In this document: positions 16,098 to 24,570 of the stretch, in pieces
How the letters are laid out: each line of letters opens with the position of its first letter
How positions within the stretch are numbered: the first letter of the stretch is position 1
From: Natronococcus sp. A-GB7
Lineage (GTDB): Archaea > Halobacteriota > Halobacteria > Halobacteriales > Natrialbaceae
Reading direction: 5' to 3'
DNA length: 64,000 nt
Assembly: GCF_029688865.1 (NCBI RefSeq)
Contig: NZ_JARUKV010000020.1
Location: forward strand, 1 to 64,000
The notes under the pieces: model-generated
What the model was told of the DNA's origin: nothing
The model's database searches: none
The model's input: only the letters and a program-made list of their open reading frames with translations
Made by a program: the position numbers and the translations under genes

Positions 16098-18299
16098 ATG
16101 AACGTCCTCGCGCAGACGGAGGTGACGAGGGAGACCTACTGGGGGCTCAGCAGCACGGAGTACGCGCTGTTCTATCTCCTGGCGACCGTCACGATCCTCG
16201 TCTTCCTCTACGGGGTGTACAGCCGGTTTACGCGGTACACGGCCGGTGACGACGACCCGTTCGCCCGCCTCGACAACCTCGCAAGCCGGATCGTCTCGAG
16301 TACGAAGATCGTGCTCTCGAACGAGAAGCAGTTCGACAGGGACCTCTACGGCGGACTGATGCATGCCTTCATCATGTGGGGTTTTCTGACCCTACTGATC
16401 GCGACCACGATCCTCTTCATCGACGGCTACTTCTGGGAACCGTTCCAGGGCTCGTTCTGGGTCGGCGACTTCTACCTCGCCTACCAGTTCATCGTCGACG
16501 CGATGGGGCTGCTGTTCGTCGTCGGGATCGGGATGGCGATGTATCGGCGCTACTGGGTCCGCAACGAGCGCCTCTGGGACCGCCACACGTCGAGCGAGGA
16601 CGACATCTTCATCTGGACGCTGTTCGCGCTGGGCGTCGGCGGCTTCCTCCTCGAGGGACTGCGCATCTACGCGACGGGGATGCCCGATCACGAGATCGTC
16701 AGCTTCGTCGGCTGGGGGCTCGCCCTGCTGTTCCAGACGATCGGCCTCCCCGTCGTCGAAGGGACTGCCACGGATCCGAACTACACTGCACTCGGCGTCC
16801 TCGGCTTCAACGCCGAGACCTTCCACTGGCTGGCCTGGTGGTCTCACTCGCTGATCGCCTTTTTCTTCATCGCGTGGATCCCCTACGCCAAGCCGTTCCA
16901 CATGCTCTCCTCGTTCGCCAACGTCGTCACCCGCGACGAGAACGCCGGCAAGCGCCTGCCGAACGTTCCCGCCGATCTGGACGCCACGAACGCCGAGTCC
17001 ATCGAGGATTTCACCTGGAAGGAGATGCTCGACCAGGACGCCTGCACCAAGTGCGGGCGCTGTTCGTCCGTCTGTCCCGCCAAGGCCTCGGGCCGACCGC
17101 TCGATCCGCGCAACGTCATCCTCGATCTCAAAAAGTACCGCGAACACCGCGCCGAGGGCGGCGAACAGCAGCCGATCATCGCCGACGGCGGCACCAGCGT
17201 GATCGACACCGAGACGATGGAGTCCTGCATGGCCTGTATGGCCTGCATGGACGCCTGCCCGGTCGAGATCGAACATCTTCAGTCCTTTACCCGCCTCAAC
17301 CGCCAGATGACCGATCAGGGCGACGTCGACCCGGGGATGCAGGACGTCTTCCAGAACGTCATGCAGAACGGCAACACCTTCGGCGACAGCCAGCGCTCTC
17401 GTGGAGAGTGGGCCGACGACCTCGAGTTCGACGTCGCCGACGCCCGCGAGCAGGAGGTCGACTACCTCTGGTACGTCGGCGACTACCCCAGCTACGACGA
17501 CCGTAACAAGAAGGTCGCCCGCTCGCTGGCGACCATTCTGCAAGAGGCCGACGTCAGCTTCGGCATCCTCTTCGACGACGAAAAGTACGACGGCAACGAC
17601 ATCCGCCGCGTCGGCGAGGAGTTCCTCTACGTCGAACTCGCCGGCCACCACGTCGAAACCTGGGACGACTGCGAGTTCGACAAAATCGTCTGTACCGACC
17701 CCCACTCGTACAACACCTTCAAGAACGAGTATCCGGAGGTCGACTTCGAGGAGTTCGCCGACGACCCGATGATGCCCTTTGACTACGAACAACGGTGGAA
17801 CAAAGACGGCGAGATCGACGTCTACCACTGGACCCAGGCCGTCGAGGAACTCGTCGACGAGCGCCGACTCGAGCTATCTGGTACCGAACTCGACTACACC
17901 GTCACCTACCACGATCCCTGTCACTTGGGCCGGTACAACGACGAGTACGAGGCCCCCCGCGAGATCATCAAAGCCACCGGCTGCGAACTCGACGAGATGC
18001 CCCGCAACCGCGCCGATTCCTTTTGCTGTGGTGGCGGCGGCGGCGGCCTCTGGATGGAGTTCGACGAGGAACCAAAGCCCAGCGAGGAACGGCTTCGGGA
18101 GGCCTTAGAGGACACCGACGCCGGCTCGAGCATCGAGAAGTTCGTCGTCGCCTGCCCGATGTGCATGACGATGTACGAGGACGGCCGCAAGACCGGCGGC
18201 TTCGAGGACGATATCGAGGTCGTCGACGTCGCCGAACTGCTCGTCGAGGCGATCGACGCTCAGGAGAAGGCGGGCCTCAAGATTGCGGCAGCCGACTAA
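16098..18299 (+). CDS. Membrane Fe-S ETF:quinone oxidoreductase-like protein (HdrD/DUF224 with NarI-like membrane domain)
   Basis: 733 residues. The first ~260 residues have about six membrane helices and resemble cytochrome b/NarI-type subunits. Two [4Fe-4S] motifs follow: CTKCGRCSSVCPAKASG near 315 and CMACMACMDACPVEI near 376. The C-terminal CCG (heterodisulfide-reductase-like) region has YHDPCHLGRYN near 607, FCCGGGGGG near 642 and ACPMCMTMYEDG near 685. Proteins of this build next to etfAB are proposed ETF:(mena)quinone oxidoreductases that carry electrons from acyl-CoA dehydrogenases to membrane quinones. EtfB and EtfA follow directly. The ATG at 16098 is preferred to a TTG two codons earlier. 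Confidence 0.88.
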   Translation: MNVLAQTEVTRETYWGLSSTEYALFYLLATVTILVFLYGVYSRFTRYTAGDDDPFARLDNLASRIVSSTKIVLSNEKQFDRDLYGGLMHAFIMWGFLTLLIATTILFIDGYFWEPFQGSFWVGDFYLAYQFIVDAMGLLFVVGIGMAMYRRYWVRNERLWDRHTSSEDDIFIWTLFALGVGGFLLEGLRIYATGMPDHEIVSFVGWGLALLFQTIGLPVVEGTATDPNYTALGVLGFNAETFHWLAWWSHSLIAFFFIAWIPYAKPFHMLSSFANVVTRDENAGKRLPNVPADLDATNAESIEDFTWKEMLDQDACTKCGRCSSVCPAKASGRPLDPRNVILDLKKYREHRAEGGEQQPIIADGGTSVIDTETMESCMACMACMDACPVEIEHLQSFTRLNRQMTDQGDVDPGMQDVFQNVMQNGNTFGDSQRSRGEWADDLEFDVADAREQEVDYLWYVGDYPSYDDRNKKVARSLATILQEADVSFGILFDDEKYDGNDIRRVGEEFLYVELAGHHVETWDDCEFDKIVCTDPHSYNTFKNEYPEVDFEEFADDPMMPFDYEQRWNKDGEIDVYHWTQAVEELVDERRLELSGTELDYTVTYHDPCHLGRYNDEYEAPREIIKATGCELDEMPRNRADSFCCGGGGGGLWMEFDEEPKPSEERLREALEDTDAGSSIEKFVVACPMCMTMYEDGRKTGGFEDDIEVVDVAELLVEAIDAQEKAGLKIAAAD

Positions 18300-18449
18300 C
18301 GGTAAATCAATCAGTTGAGCCGGGCGGTACTCGAGCATCGATACTGTATATACACTTCGCTAAAGTTGCTGGATAGACTCGCTCAACTGGGGCGACACGT
18401 GCCGAAGCACCTACATTTATTCTCACTATCTTCACAGTCTAACCAACGA

Positions 18450-19241
18450 ATGAAGATTCTAGTCACGGTCAAGGAAGTCTCGACTGTCGAAGACGAGTTC
18501 GAGATCGAAGGCACGACCATCGCCGACCAGTATCTTGGCGCCGATCTCAACGAGTGGGACGATTACGCCATCGAGGAGGCCGTCCAGCTCCAGGAAGCGG
18601 GCATCGCCGACGAAGTCGTCACCGTGACGATCGGCCCCGAGGAGTGCGAGCAGACGATCCGCCAGGCGCTCGCGAAGGGCGCCGACCGTGCGATTCGCGT
18701 CTGGGACGACGCCCTCGAGGACGTCGACCTGCTCGACGTCGGCGCCAAGACCGCGATCCTGCGGACGGTCGTCGAGGCCGAGGAGCCCGACCTCGTGCTG
18801 ACGGGCGTCCAGTCCGGCGACGACAACTGGGGCGGCACCGGCGTCTCCCTGGCCGAGGAGCTCGGCTTCGAGTGGGGCGCCGTCGTCAACCACCTCGAGC
18901 ACGACCTCGAGGACGGCACCGCCTCGGTCCGGCGAGAGCTCGAGGGCGGGGTCGAGGAGCTGACCGAGATCGAACTCCCGGCGGCGCTGACGATCCAGAC
19001 GGGGATCAACGAGCCCCGGTACGCCAGCCTGCGGGGCATCCGACAGGCCCAGCGGAAGGAACTCGACGTCCACACGCTCGGCGACCTCGGCGTCGACGAG
19101 GGTGCGGTCGAGGGCGCAGTAACGGTCACGGACATGTACGAACCCGAAAGCGAGACCGACGCGACGGTCTGGGAGGGCAGCCCCGAGGAGACCGCCTCGG
19201 AGCTCGGTGAACTGCTCCGCGAGAAGGGGGTGGCACCATGA
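18450..19241 (+). CDS. etfB: Electron transfer flavoprotein beta subunit
   Basis: 263 residues opening MKILVTVKEVSTVEDEFEIE. It contains the AMP-binding-type segment VLTGVQSGDDNWGGTGVSLAEE and the EtfB signature ALTIQTGINEPRYASLRGI. It forms a heterodimer with EtfA, accepts electrons from acyl-CoA dehydrogenases and passes them to the membrane Fe-S protein encoded upstream. A TATA-like CATTTATTC lies about 30 nt upstream of ATG 18450, supporting a leaderless start. Its stop overlaps etfA by four bases. Confidence 0.95.
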   Translation: MKILVTVKEVSTVEDEFEIEGTTIADQYLGADLNEWDDYAIEEAVQLQEAGIADEVVTVTIGPEECEQTIRQALAKGADRAIRVWDDALEDVDLLDVGAKTAILRTVVEAEEPDLVLTGVQSGDDNWGGTGVSLAEELGFEWGAVVNHLEHDLEDGTASVRRELEGGVEELTEIELPAALTIQTGINEPRYASLRGIRQAQRKELDVHTLGDLGVDEGAVEGAVTVTDMYEPESETDATVWEGSPEETASELGELLREKGVAP

Positions 19242-20191
19242 CGGATATTCTGGCGGTAACCGACCACCGCCGGGGCGAACTGCGCGATGTCAGCTACGAG
19301 ACGATCACTGCGGGTCGCCAGCTGGCCGACGAGACCGGCGGCGACCTCCACGTCGCCGTCGTCAGCGGCCCCGTCGGGGACTTCGCCGAGAAACTCAACC
19401 GGGAGGGCGTCGACGTCGTCCACACCGTCGAGTACGGCGAGGAGTTCAATCACGACGTCTACACGCAGGTCGTCACCCAGCTCTACGACGAGCTCGCACC
19501 CCAGTACGTGCTGGCACCAAACAGCGTCAACGGCCTCGGCTACGCCCCCGCCGTCGCCAACGCGCTCGATCTCCCGCTCGTCACCGACACCGTCGGCCTC
19601 GAGACCGACGGCGAGACGCTGACCGCAACCCGCGAGATGTACGGCGGCAAAGTCGAGACGGCCAACGAGCTGACGGGCAACGCCGTCGTCACCATCCGCG
19701 GCGCCGAGTGGGCCGGCGCGGACGGCACCGGTGACGCCGAGATCCGGGAGTTCCACGCCGAGATCGACGAGGACGCGATCCGCTCGAGCGTCACGGGCTT
19801 CGAGGAGGTCGGCGGCGGCGACGTCGACATCAGCGAGGCCGACGTCCTCGTCTCCGTCGGCCGTGGGATCGAAGAGGAGGAAAACCTCGAGCTCATCGAG
19901 GAGCTGGCCGACGCCCTCGACGCGACGGTCTCCTCGTCCCGACCGATCGTCGACAACGGCTGGCTCCCCAAGAACCGCCAGGTCGGCCAGTCGGGTAAGG
20001 TCGTCACGCCCGACGTCTACATCGCGATCGGCATCTCCGGGGCCGTCCAGCACGTCGCCGGCATGAAAGGGTCCGAGACGATCGTTGCGATCAACACCGA
20101 TCCCAACGCCCCGATCATGGACATCGCCGACTACGCCATCCACGACGACCTCTTCGACGTCGTTCCCGCGCTCACCGAAGAGTTCCAGTAA
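19238..20191 (+). CDS. etfA: Electron transfer flavoprotein alpha subunit
   Basis: 317 residues with the C-terminal FAD-binding signature of EtfA ([20 protein letters not shown], then [19 protein letters not shown]). The N-terminal domain reads [19 protein letters not shown]. It is translationally coupled to etfB. It closes the catabolic island: downstream DNA switches to an integrase and mobile-element debris. Confidence 0.96.
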   Translation: MTDILAVTDHRRGELRDVSYETITAGRQLADETGGDLHVAVVSGPVGDFAEKLNREGVDVVHTVEYGEEFNHDVYTQVVTQLYDELAPQYVLAPNSVNGLGYAPAVANALDLPLVTDTVGLETDGETLTATREMYGGKVETANELTGNAVVTIRGAEWAGADGTGDAEIREFHAEIDEDAIRSSVTGFEEVGGGDVDISEADVLVSVGRGIEEEENLELIEELADALDATVSSSRPIVDNGWLPKNRQVGQSGKVVTPDVYIAIGISGAVQHVAGMKGSETIVAINTDPNAPIMDIADYAIHDDLFDVVPALTEEFQ

Positions 20192-20343
20192 ATCAACTAT
20201 TCATATTTAGTATAGACGGTCTCGATGAGTTCATTGATCGATGTGTCAAATAAGCACCATCCAATCTTCCGGCGACAAAAGCTGTTGCTCCCCACTTTTT
20301 ATCGGTTCTGGAAGAAGATTAACGAGTGATATCTCAGATTGAC

Positions 20344-21570
20344 TTATGGGTCAATTTCAAATACGTCTGCTAATCGCTCACGCATGAACTCACGTCGGTA
20401 CTTCCGGCGCTCGGCTTCCGAGAGGTAGTTTTCCAGTACAACGTTCGCATCGGAACTGCCCTGGTCGCCTGCGATTACGTCGAGATTCTCGAGCAGTTGC
20501 TTCTGCGCCTCCATGTACGTCGTATACCAGAAACGCCGGCCCATCTTCGAGGTCGGCGCCTCGCCACGAACGGTAACGCCAGCACGGTTTGCAAGCCGCT
20601 GAAACCGTGATTGGACTGTCTCACCAACGATATGGCCACTCGAGGACGCCGTCGAGGAAAATAGATACCCGTTCCACTCGTCGTCTCGAGCACCAAGCGT
20701 GTCGATGTGATCCGTCAGTTGCTCGCGGCCATAGACCAGCGCAACCGTTCCCGGACCGTTCTTTCGCTCCTCGAAGTAGATATGTGGATCCTCTCTCTCG
20801 AGTACCACCTGAGACACGTGCAACGACGCGACCTCGTTCCGTCGAAGGCCCCACGCACACAGCGCGAGCACGAGTAGTTCCTCCTCAGGACTTTCGGCAA
20901 CCATGTACAGCTGCTGGACGTCCTCGCTCGAGAGCGGTTGGTTGTCTTTCTCCTCGCGGTTCCAGTTGTACTCCTCGCTGATTCTCGAGGACGGGTTGAA
21001 GGCGGCGATCGCCCGACGCTCGAGGTGGCTGTAGAACTGATTGACGTCGCTTAGATACCGTTGCTTCGACGCGTCAGTCCCGAGATCGGCATCGAGTTCG
21101 TCGAACACCGCAAGGACGCGTCGAATCTCGGCAGCCCGTTCGGCGGTGTCGACGACGCGGTCCACGAGATTGGCCTGGCCGTGGAGTTCATCGTACAGTT
21201 GCGCGTAAGTCGCAAGCCGGGACCGCTTCGTAGCGACCGTGGTGTCGGCGAGGCCTTGCCGGCGTTCAAGCGTCCGGATGAACGACTCGAGTTCCTCAAT
21301 AGTGGTTTCATCATCGATACCCCATGGATAGCCCTCTTCAGACTCCTCTACGTAGCCTACAGATTCGAGAAACTCTGAAAGGGTCATCTCGTGGTGCTCT
21401 CGAAGCGTGTAAGTGAGCCCGCCGTAGCCGACGTCGAGTAGGTCCTGGTAGGTGGGTTTGTCCTCGAGATCGTGGCCAGCACGTTGCATCTCGAGTTCGA
21501 TTTCGGTGTTCCAGAACTCGCGGAGTTCCTCCAGAGATTTGTGCGACCACTGGATCTGCTCGCTACTCAC
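20344..21570 (-). CDS. Tyrosine recombinase (phage integrase family) with variant active site
   Basis: 408 residues. The N-terminal SAM-like core-binding domain (about 90-190) precedes the catalytic domain. Candidate catalytic residues are Arg243 in WGLRRNE, Lys270 in EERKNG, Arg345/346 in SKMGRRFWYTTY and the nucleophile Tyr382 in VLENYLSE. The canonical His of the HxxR box is replaced (K/M before GRR), and the second His/Trp box reads AGDQGSSDANV. It sits at the junction between the catabolic island and a transposon graveyard. That placement suggests it integrated an element here, but no tRNA or direct-repeat att site was found nearby. Confidence 0.85.
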   Translation of the reverse strand: MSSEQIQWSHKSLEELREFWNTEIELEMQRAGHDLEDKPTYQDLLDVGYGGLTYTLREHHEMTLSEFLESVGYVEESEEGYPWGIDDETTIEELESFIRTLERRQGLADTTVATKRSRLATYAQLYDELHGQANLVDRVVDTAERAAEIRRVLAVFDELDADLGTDASKQRYLSDVNQFYSHLERRAIAAFNPSSRISEEYNWNREEKDNQPLSSEDVQQLYMVAESPEEELLVLALCAWGLRRNEVASLHVSQVVLEREDPHIYFEERKNGPGTVALVYGREQLTDHIDTLGARDDEWNGYLFSSTASSSGHIVGETVQSRFQRLANRAGVTVRGEAPTSKMGRRFWYTTYMEAQKQLLENLDVIAGDQGSSDANVVLENYLSEAERRKYRREFMRERLADVFEIDP

Positions 21571-21918
21571 GCGAGATCCCCTCGAGTAACCCGTTTGCTC
21601 CGGATTGTGGTGATTCTAAGAGTGTCATTTTCGTACGGTTCGCTACTCATGGCACTCACTAAAACATATCGTATATTTGGTTGTCGCAAGCCGGACAACC
21701 AAAATACACAGTATAGCTCTACTGGCGCATAGAAGTGCCATAAACCATGTATGACTATATAGAATTTTCTCCCCGGAGGAAGTTTCGGAGGAAACGGTAG
21801 AGGTAGGCTTCGTAGCGAACAAGGTTAGCACTTCTACGGAGTTCGTTCTCGTTCGAACCCTGGCAATGACTGGTAGCGATATAGTGTACGAACGGATACG
21901 GAGTATCGTATAGCGCTC

Positions 21919-22060
21919 GAGCGGATCGAAACCCTCGAATGTACGCTCTGCGGAGCGACGTACGACCCCGGCCAGGTCAATTACACCCGTCCAGAACACG
22001 ACGAGATTGCCAGCACCCCCGAGGTCGGTTACGACTATGACGTCCTCGCCCGCCCCAAAG
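21919..22060 (+). pseudogene. thrC: Threonine synthase N-terminal remnant
   Basis: About 47 codons read ERIETLECTLCGATYDPGQV and, after NYTRPEH, DYDVLA. This is the N-terminal lid of haloarchaeal threonine synthases, whose CxxC...YxCPxH pattern is visible here with one Cys changed to Arg. The PLP domain is absent, so the remnant cannot be functional. Confidence 0.6.
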
Positions 22061-22229
22061 CGCGGAGCTTCCTACGATGGAAGCCTCGCATCGGAGGTTT
22101 CAGGACTCGAAGGCTGCAAGCGACGTCTGTCGGAATCGCCGACTCAGCGTGCGGTGTCCTATGGCCGTGTCACAACGGCTCCCATTCCGTGGCATCGAAA
22201 ATCGGAGTTTTCGGGCCGTTAGAAGACGG

Positions 22230-22850
22230 AGCCTTCCAAGAAGTCATGTCGTTCCGGAAGTGGTCAAAGCGTTCGTCCACGCGCACTCGACGGCACCATG
22301 CTCTTAGAGGCGCTTCAGTGTCGTGTACAGATCCTTACGGAGTGCTCGCGCACGACCGCCATCGTAGACGTATGGCTGGGTCGAAGTATCGTTCTGATAG
22401 ACACAGCCCGTCAGCAGTTTGGAGTCGCTGATATCGAAACCGATTCGAATCGGGTCGTCCGGCGTTTCCGGTTCGGCTACCTCGGACTCGGCAGTGATGT
22501 TTTTTGCGGTGCTGTTAGAGTCGGAGCTCACCGGCTCTCGCGTTTCGTCGAGCAGGCCGAACCAGAGCGATTCCTGCTCGGGGTTGACCCGGAGCGGAAT
22601 CCAGAACGCATTGCCACATCATGCTTGAAGAGACGCGCCGGCAGGACTCGTGCATTCGCTCGTCAGAGCGATCGATCCGGAAGCCGCGGTTCGTGAACCG
22701 GGTGGCCATCAGCCAGCTCCGACGCGTTGTACGTATCCCGAAGCTTCGGGACTTGGGATAGGGGGTGAGTGTGTACGGCGTGACGGCATCGATCACCGCC
22801 GATGGCGTGTCAGTGCGACTCTCGAACGGGACATCGAGATCAAGCCACTG
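22230..22850 (-). pseudogene. TnpB (IS200/IS605 OrfB) remnant
   Basis: On the minus strand, one 75-codon open piece reads IRIGFDISDSKLLTGCVYQN followed by DGGRARALRKDLYTTLKRL. This corresponds to the RuvC-I segment (catalytic Asp) of haloarchaeal TnpB-type RNA-guided nucleases. Upstream, in a shifted frame, NAFWIPLRVNPEQESLWFGL matches the preceding beta-rich domain. Downstream, VDERFDHFRNDM matches the following helix. Stops and frameshifts separate the parts, and the RuvC-II/III and zinc regions are missing. Confidence 0.55.
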
Positions 22851-22979
22851 TCGGTTCGCGATTGCAGAGGGGATTGCTCACCCACTCAACTCCTCATCCG
22901 TTGATCGAAGCTACATCACAGCAGGATCGAAGGACGGTGAATTCGCTCGTTACCGCCCGTGCAATCAGGATGGCACTGT

Positions 22980-23715
22980 CTAGTTTAGTACCTCCGCAGG
23001 CGCTTGTCCGTTGAGTGATTAATGCAGTCGTTGTATGTTATAATAGTGTATGAACTGTCCAAGTCATTTCCTGACGCTCGCCCGGCTGCCTTCCCATGAG
23101 TTGTGGAAGCGGTCAACTCGCATCTCGAGAATATGAAACCACTTTTCGATCAGGTTTCGATCAACGTAGTCAAGCTGATCGCTCGTCCTAATCGAAAGAG
23201 GAGAGTTAGATACCACAGCCATCGACGAGAAACACCGTTCCATCAAGGTCGTGTTTCTCGGTCAACTGATGCAGGAACGCAGCGGCTGGATCGGTGCCTC
23301 GTCGTCCGAACACTGCGACGTCAGGGGTTAGCCGTGAGTGTAGATTTATTGCAACATGTGCCCAAGACCAATCGAGGTTAATTTTGACAGCAGTCTTACC
23401 AACTGCGACCCGCGACGGTGAAGCCGTCCTCAGAACGTGAGGCGTTCTGATGGGCCACACGAAAGCGAAGCTCTCGTTGGCGTCGGCGGGTCTGGCGAGC
23501 TATAAACTTCCCGATATATAGTGCCAGATAGCCTGATGAGTGCGTTCTACGCCGATCAAGCGAAGAGTTGCTTGTGTCTCTCGGAGTGAACAACCGGTCG
23601 CGTAGAGACGGACGGCAAACACCCTAACGGGTGTCGCCGTCCGCTCACGCTCCCAAGGTTCATCAAATTCCGCCGCGTATCACTCGCTAAGCAGGCCTGC
23701 GGGATTATTTCAAAC
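22980..23715 (-). mobile_element. Decayed insertion sequence: near full-length DDE transposase pseudogene
   Basis: Reading the minus strand across three frames reconstructs a haloarchaeal DDE transposase of about 230 residues. Pieces are RVFAVRLYATGCSLRETQ and LIGVERTHQAIWHYISG, then SRVAVGKTAVKINLDWSW, VFGRRGTDPAAAFLHQL, HDLDGTVFLVDGCG, YVDRNLIEKWFHILEMRVDR and APAEVLN followed by TAG. At least three in-frame stops (a Trp and a Gln codon changed to stop) and two frameshifts are present. The first catalytic Asp of the DDE triad appears as Gly (VAVGKT); the second Asp (LVDG) and the Glu (LIEKW) remain. Clearly inactive. Terminal inverted repeats were not identified. Confidence 0.7.
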
Positions 23716-24063
23716 TAACCTCACGACCTGCTCGTTCCTCAAACTGCGCACTAAGCGGTGCCCCCGATTAGGAACTAACATGAGTGGTACGTGAGCCACC
23801 TATACTGACCACAGCTTCACAGACAATTCTGAATAAAGAACCCGTACTTCCAACTACTGTAAACCATCGTATTCAAGATACTTATTCGGGTTTCGCTTCT
23901 GAATCAGCCACTCGATAAGAAAATAGACTGCGTATCCGTTCCTCTCTATTTCTGAATAACGAAACCGCGCTACTATCTACCGTTATAGATCGAAACTCAC
24001 AGCCGGCACCGCTGTCTCGTCTTCTGGTCTTGTGGTTTCCCTCGTTCGGACAGTGCCTGCCAG
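23716..24063. other. Intergenic, no gene recognised
   Basis: AT-richer DNA between the dead insertion sequence and the uS14 paralog. Short frames only, none with haloarchaeal coding character. Confidence 0.5.
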
Positions 24064-24234
24064 TCAGTCGTACTTTCGAAAGCCCATGTCACGGGCCATC
24101 TCTCGAAACGACTGTCGACACAGCCAGATCTCGTACTTGCCGATCAAGCCCTGTTCTCGTCCGGTGTCTCTACAGACGTGTTCGTTTCCGGTACGTTCGC
24201 CGTTCGTGTCGGTACTGTCGGTTGTTTCGTTCAT
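24064..24234 (-). CDS. Small ribosomal subunit protein uS14 paralog with altered zinc-binding cysteines
   Basis: 56 residues from ATG at 24234. The C-terminal half ([20 protein letters not shown], then DMGFRKYD) matches archaeal uS14 almost residue for residue. Normal archaeal uS14 binds zinc through two CxxC pairs. Here the second Cys of each pair is replaced: C21-R-D-T24 and C39-R-Q-S42. The reading frame is intact, the length is normal for the family and the conserved C-terminus is preserved. It looks like a functional alternative subunit rather than junk. It overlaps the stop of an upstream COG0523 remnant by four bases (ATGA), indicating a former operon. In bacteria, zinc-free ribosomal paralogs paired with COG0523 GTPases are made during zinc starvation; the same role here is inferred. 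Confidence 0.85.
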   Translation of the reverse strand: MNETTDSTDTNGERTGNEHVCRDTGREQGLIGKYEIWLCRQSFREMARDMGFRKYD

Positions 24235-24462
24235 AGACTCGGTCGATAGTCCGTCAGTCGTTCGAACGTCTGCTCGGCCGCTTCGTCCGCCGGGATATCG
24301 GCGGACTCGACGACGAGATCCGCGCTGACGGTCATCTTACCGGTATCGCTGACGAAGGCGGCACAGTCTCGGTCGCCGCTCCCGTGAACTGCATGATCGA
24401 GCGCGGTCGTCTTTCCGGACCAAACGTCCCGGAACGCACGGGCACGGGGATCGTCTGTCCAC
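24231..24462 (-). pseudogene. COG0523 (CobW/ZNG1-type) GTPase remnant
   Basis: The minus strand first reads TIPVPVRSGTFG and then, one base out of frame, SGKTTALDHAVHGSGDRDC followed by [17 protein letters not shown]. This is the P-loop, linker and VNDxGxxxxDxxLV region of COG0523 metallochaperone GTPases. The frame then jumps to a short tail ([14 protein letters not shown]) ending in TGA that overlaps the uS14 paralog start. The P-loop is split by a frameshift and most of the protein (GCICC motif, C-terminal domain) is deleted. Inactive as a GTPase, though the promoter and downstream gene may still be expressed. Confidence 0.6.
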
Positions 24463-24477
24463 CTGCGTGTTGCTAAT

Positions 24478-24516
24478 TTATAGTAGCTAGGTAATACAAG
24501 TTGTTATTCTATTCAG
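24478..24516. promoter_or_regulatory. Divergent promoter region with imperfect inverted repeat
   Basis: AT-rich block between the uS14/COG0523 unit (minus) and the FAD protein (plus). On the minus strand CTACTATAAATTAG gives a TATA box. GTAATACAAGTTGTTATTC is an imperfect inverted repeat that could be an operator for a metal- or redox-responsive repressor. Confidence 0.35.
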
Positions 24517-24570
24517 TGCTTTTATTAACTTTCGGCGGTTGCCTTCGGGCACCGACGCGACGGATCTCAT

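Noticed and set aside
20192-20343. tRNA or att site beside the integrase
   Set aside because: No cloverleaf or flanking direct repeat could be found by eye.
21840-21870. GTTCGAACC near a decayed region, considered as a tRNA T-loop and integrase target
   Set aside because: No matching acceptor, D or anticodon stems on either strand.
23610-23642. Strong hairpin (GGACGGC..ACACCC-TAAC-GGGTGT.GCCGTCC) first read as a possible small RNA or IS605-type end
   Set aside because: The same bases encode, on the minus strand, the ERTATPVRVFAVRL part of the dead DDE transposase, so the dyad is explained by decayed coding sequence.
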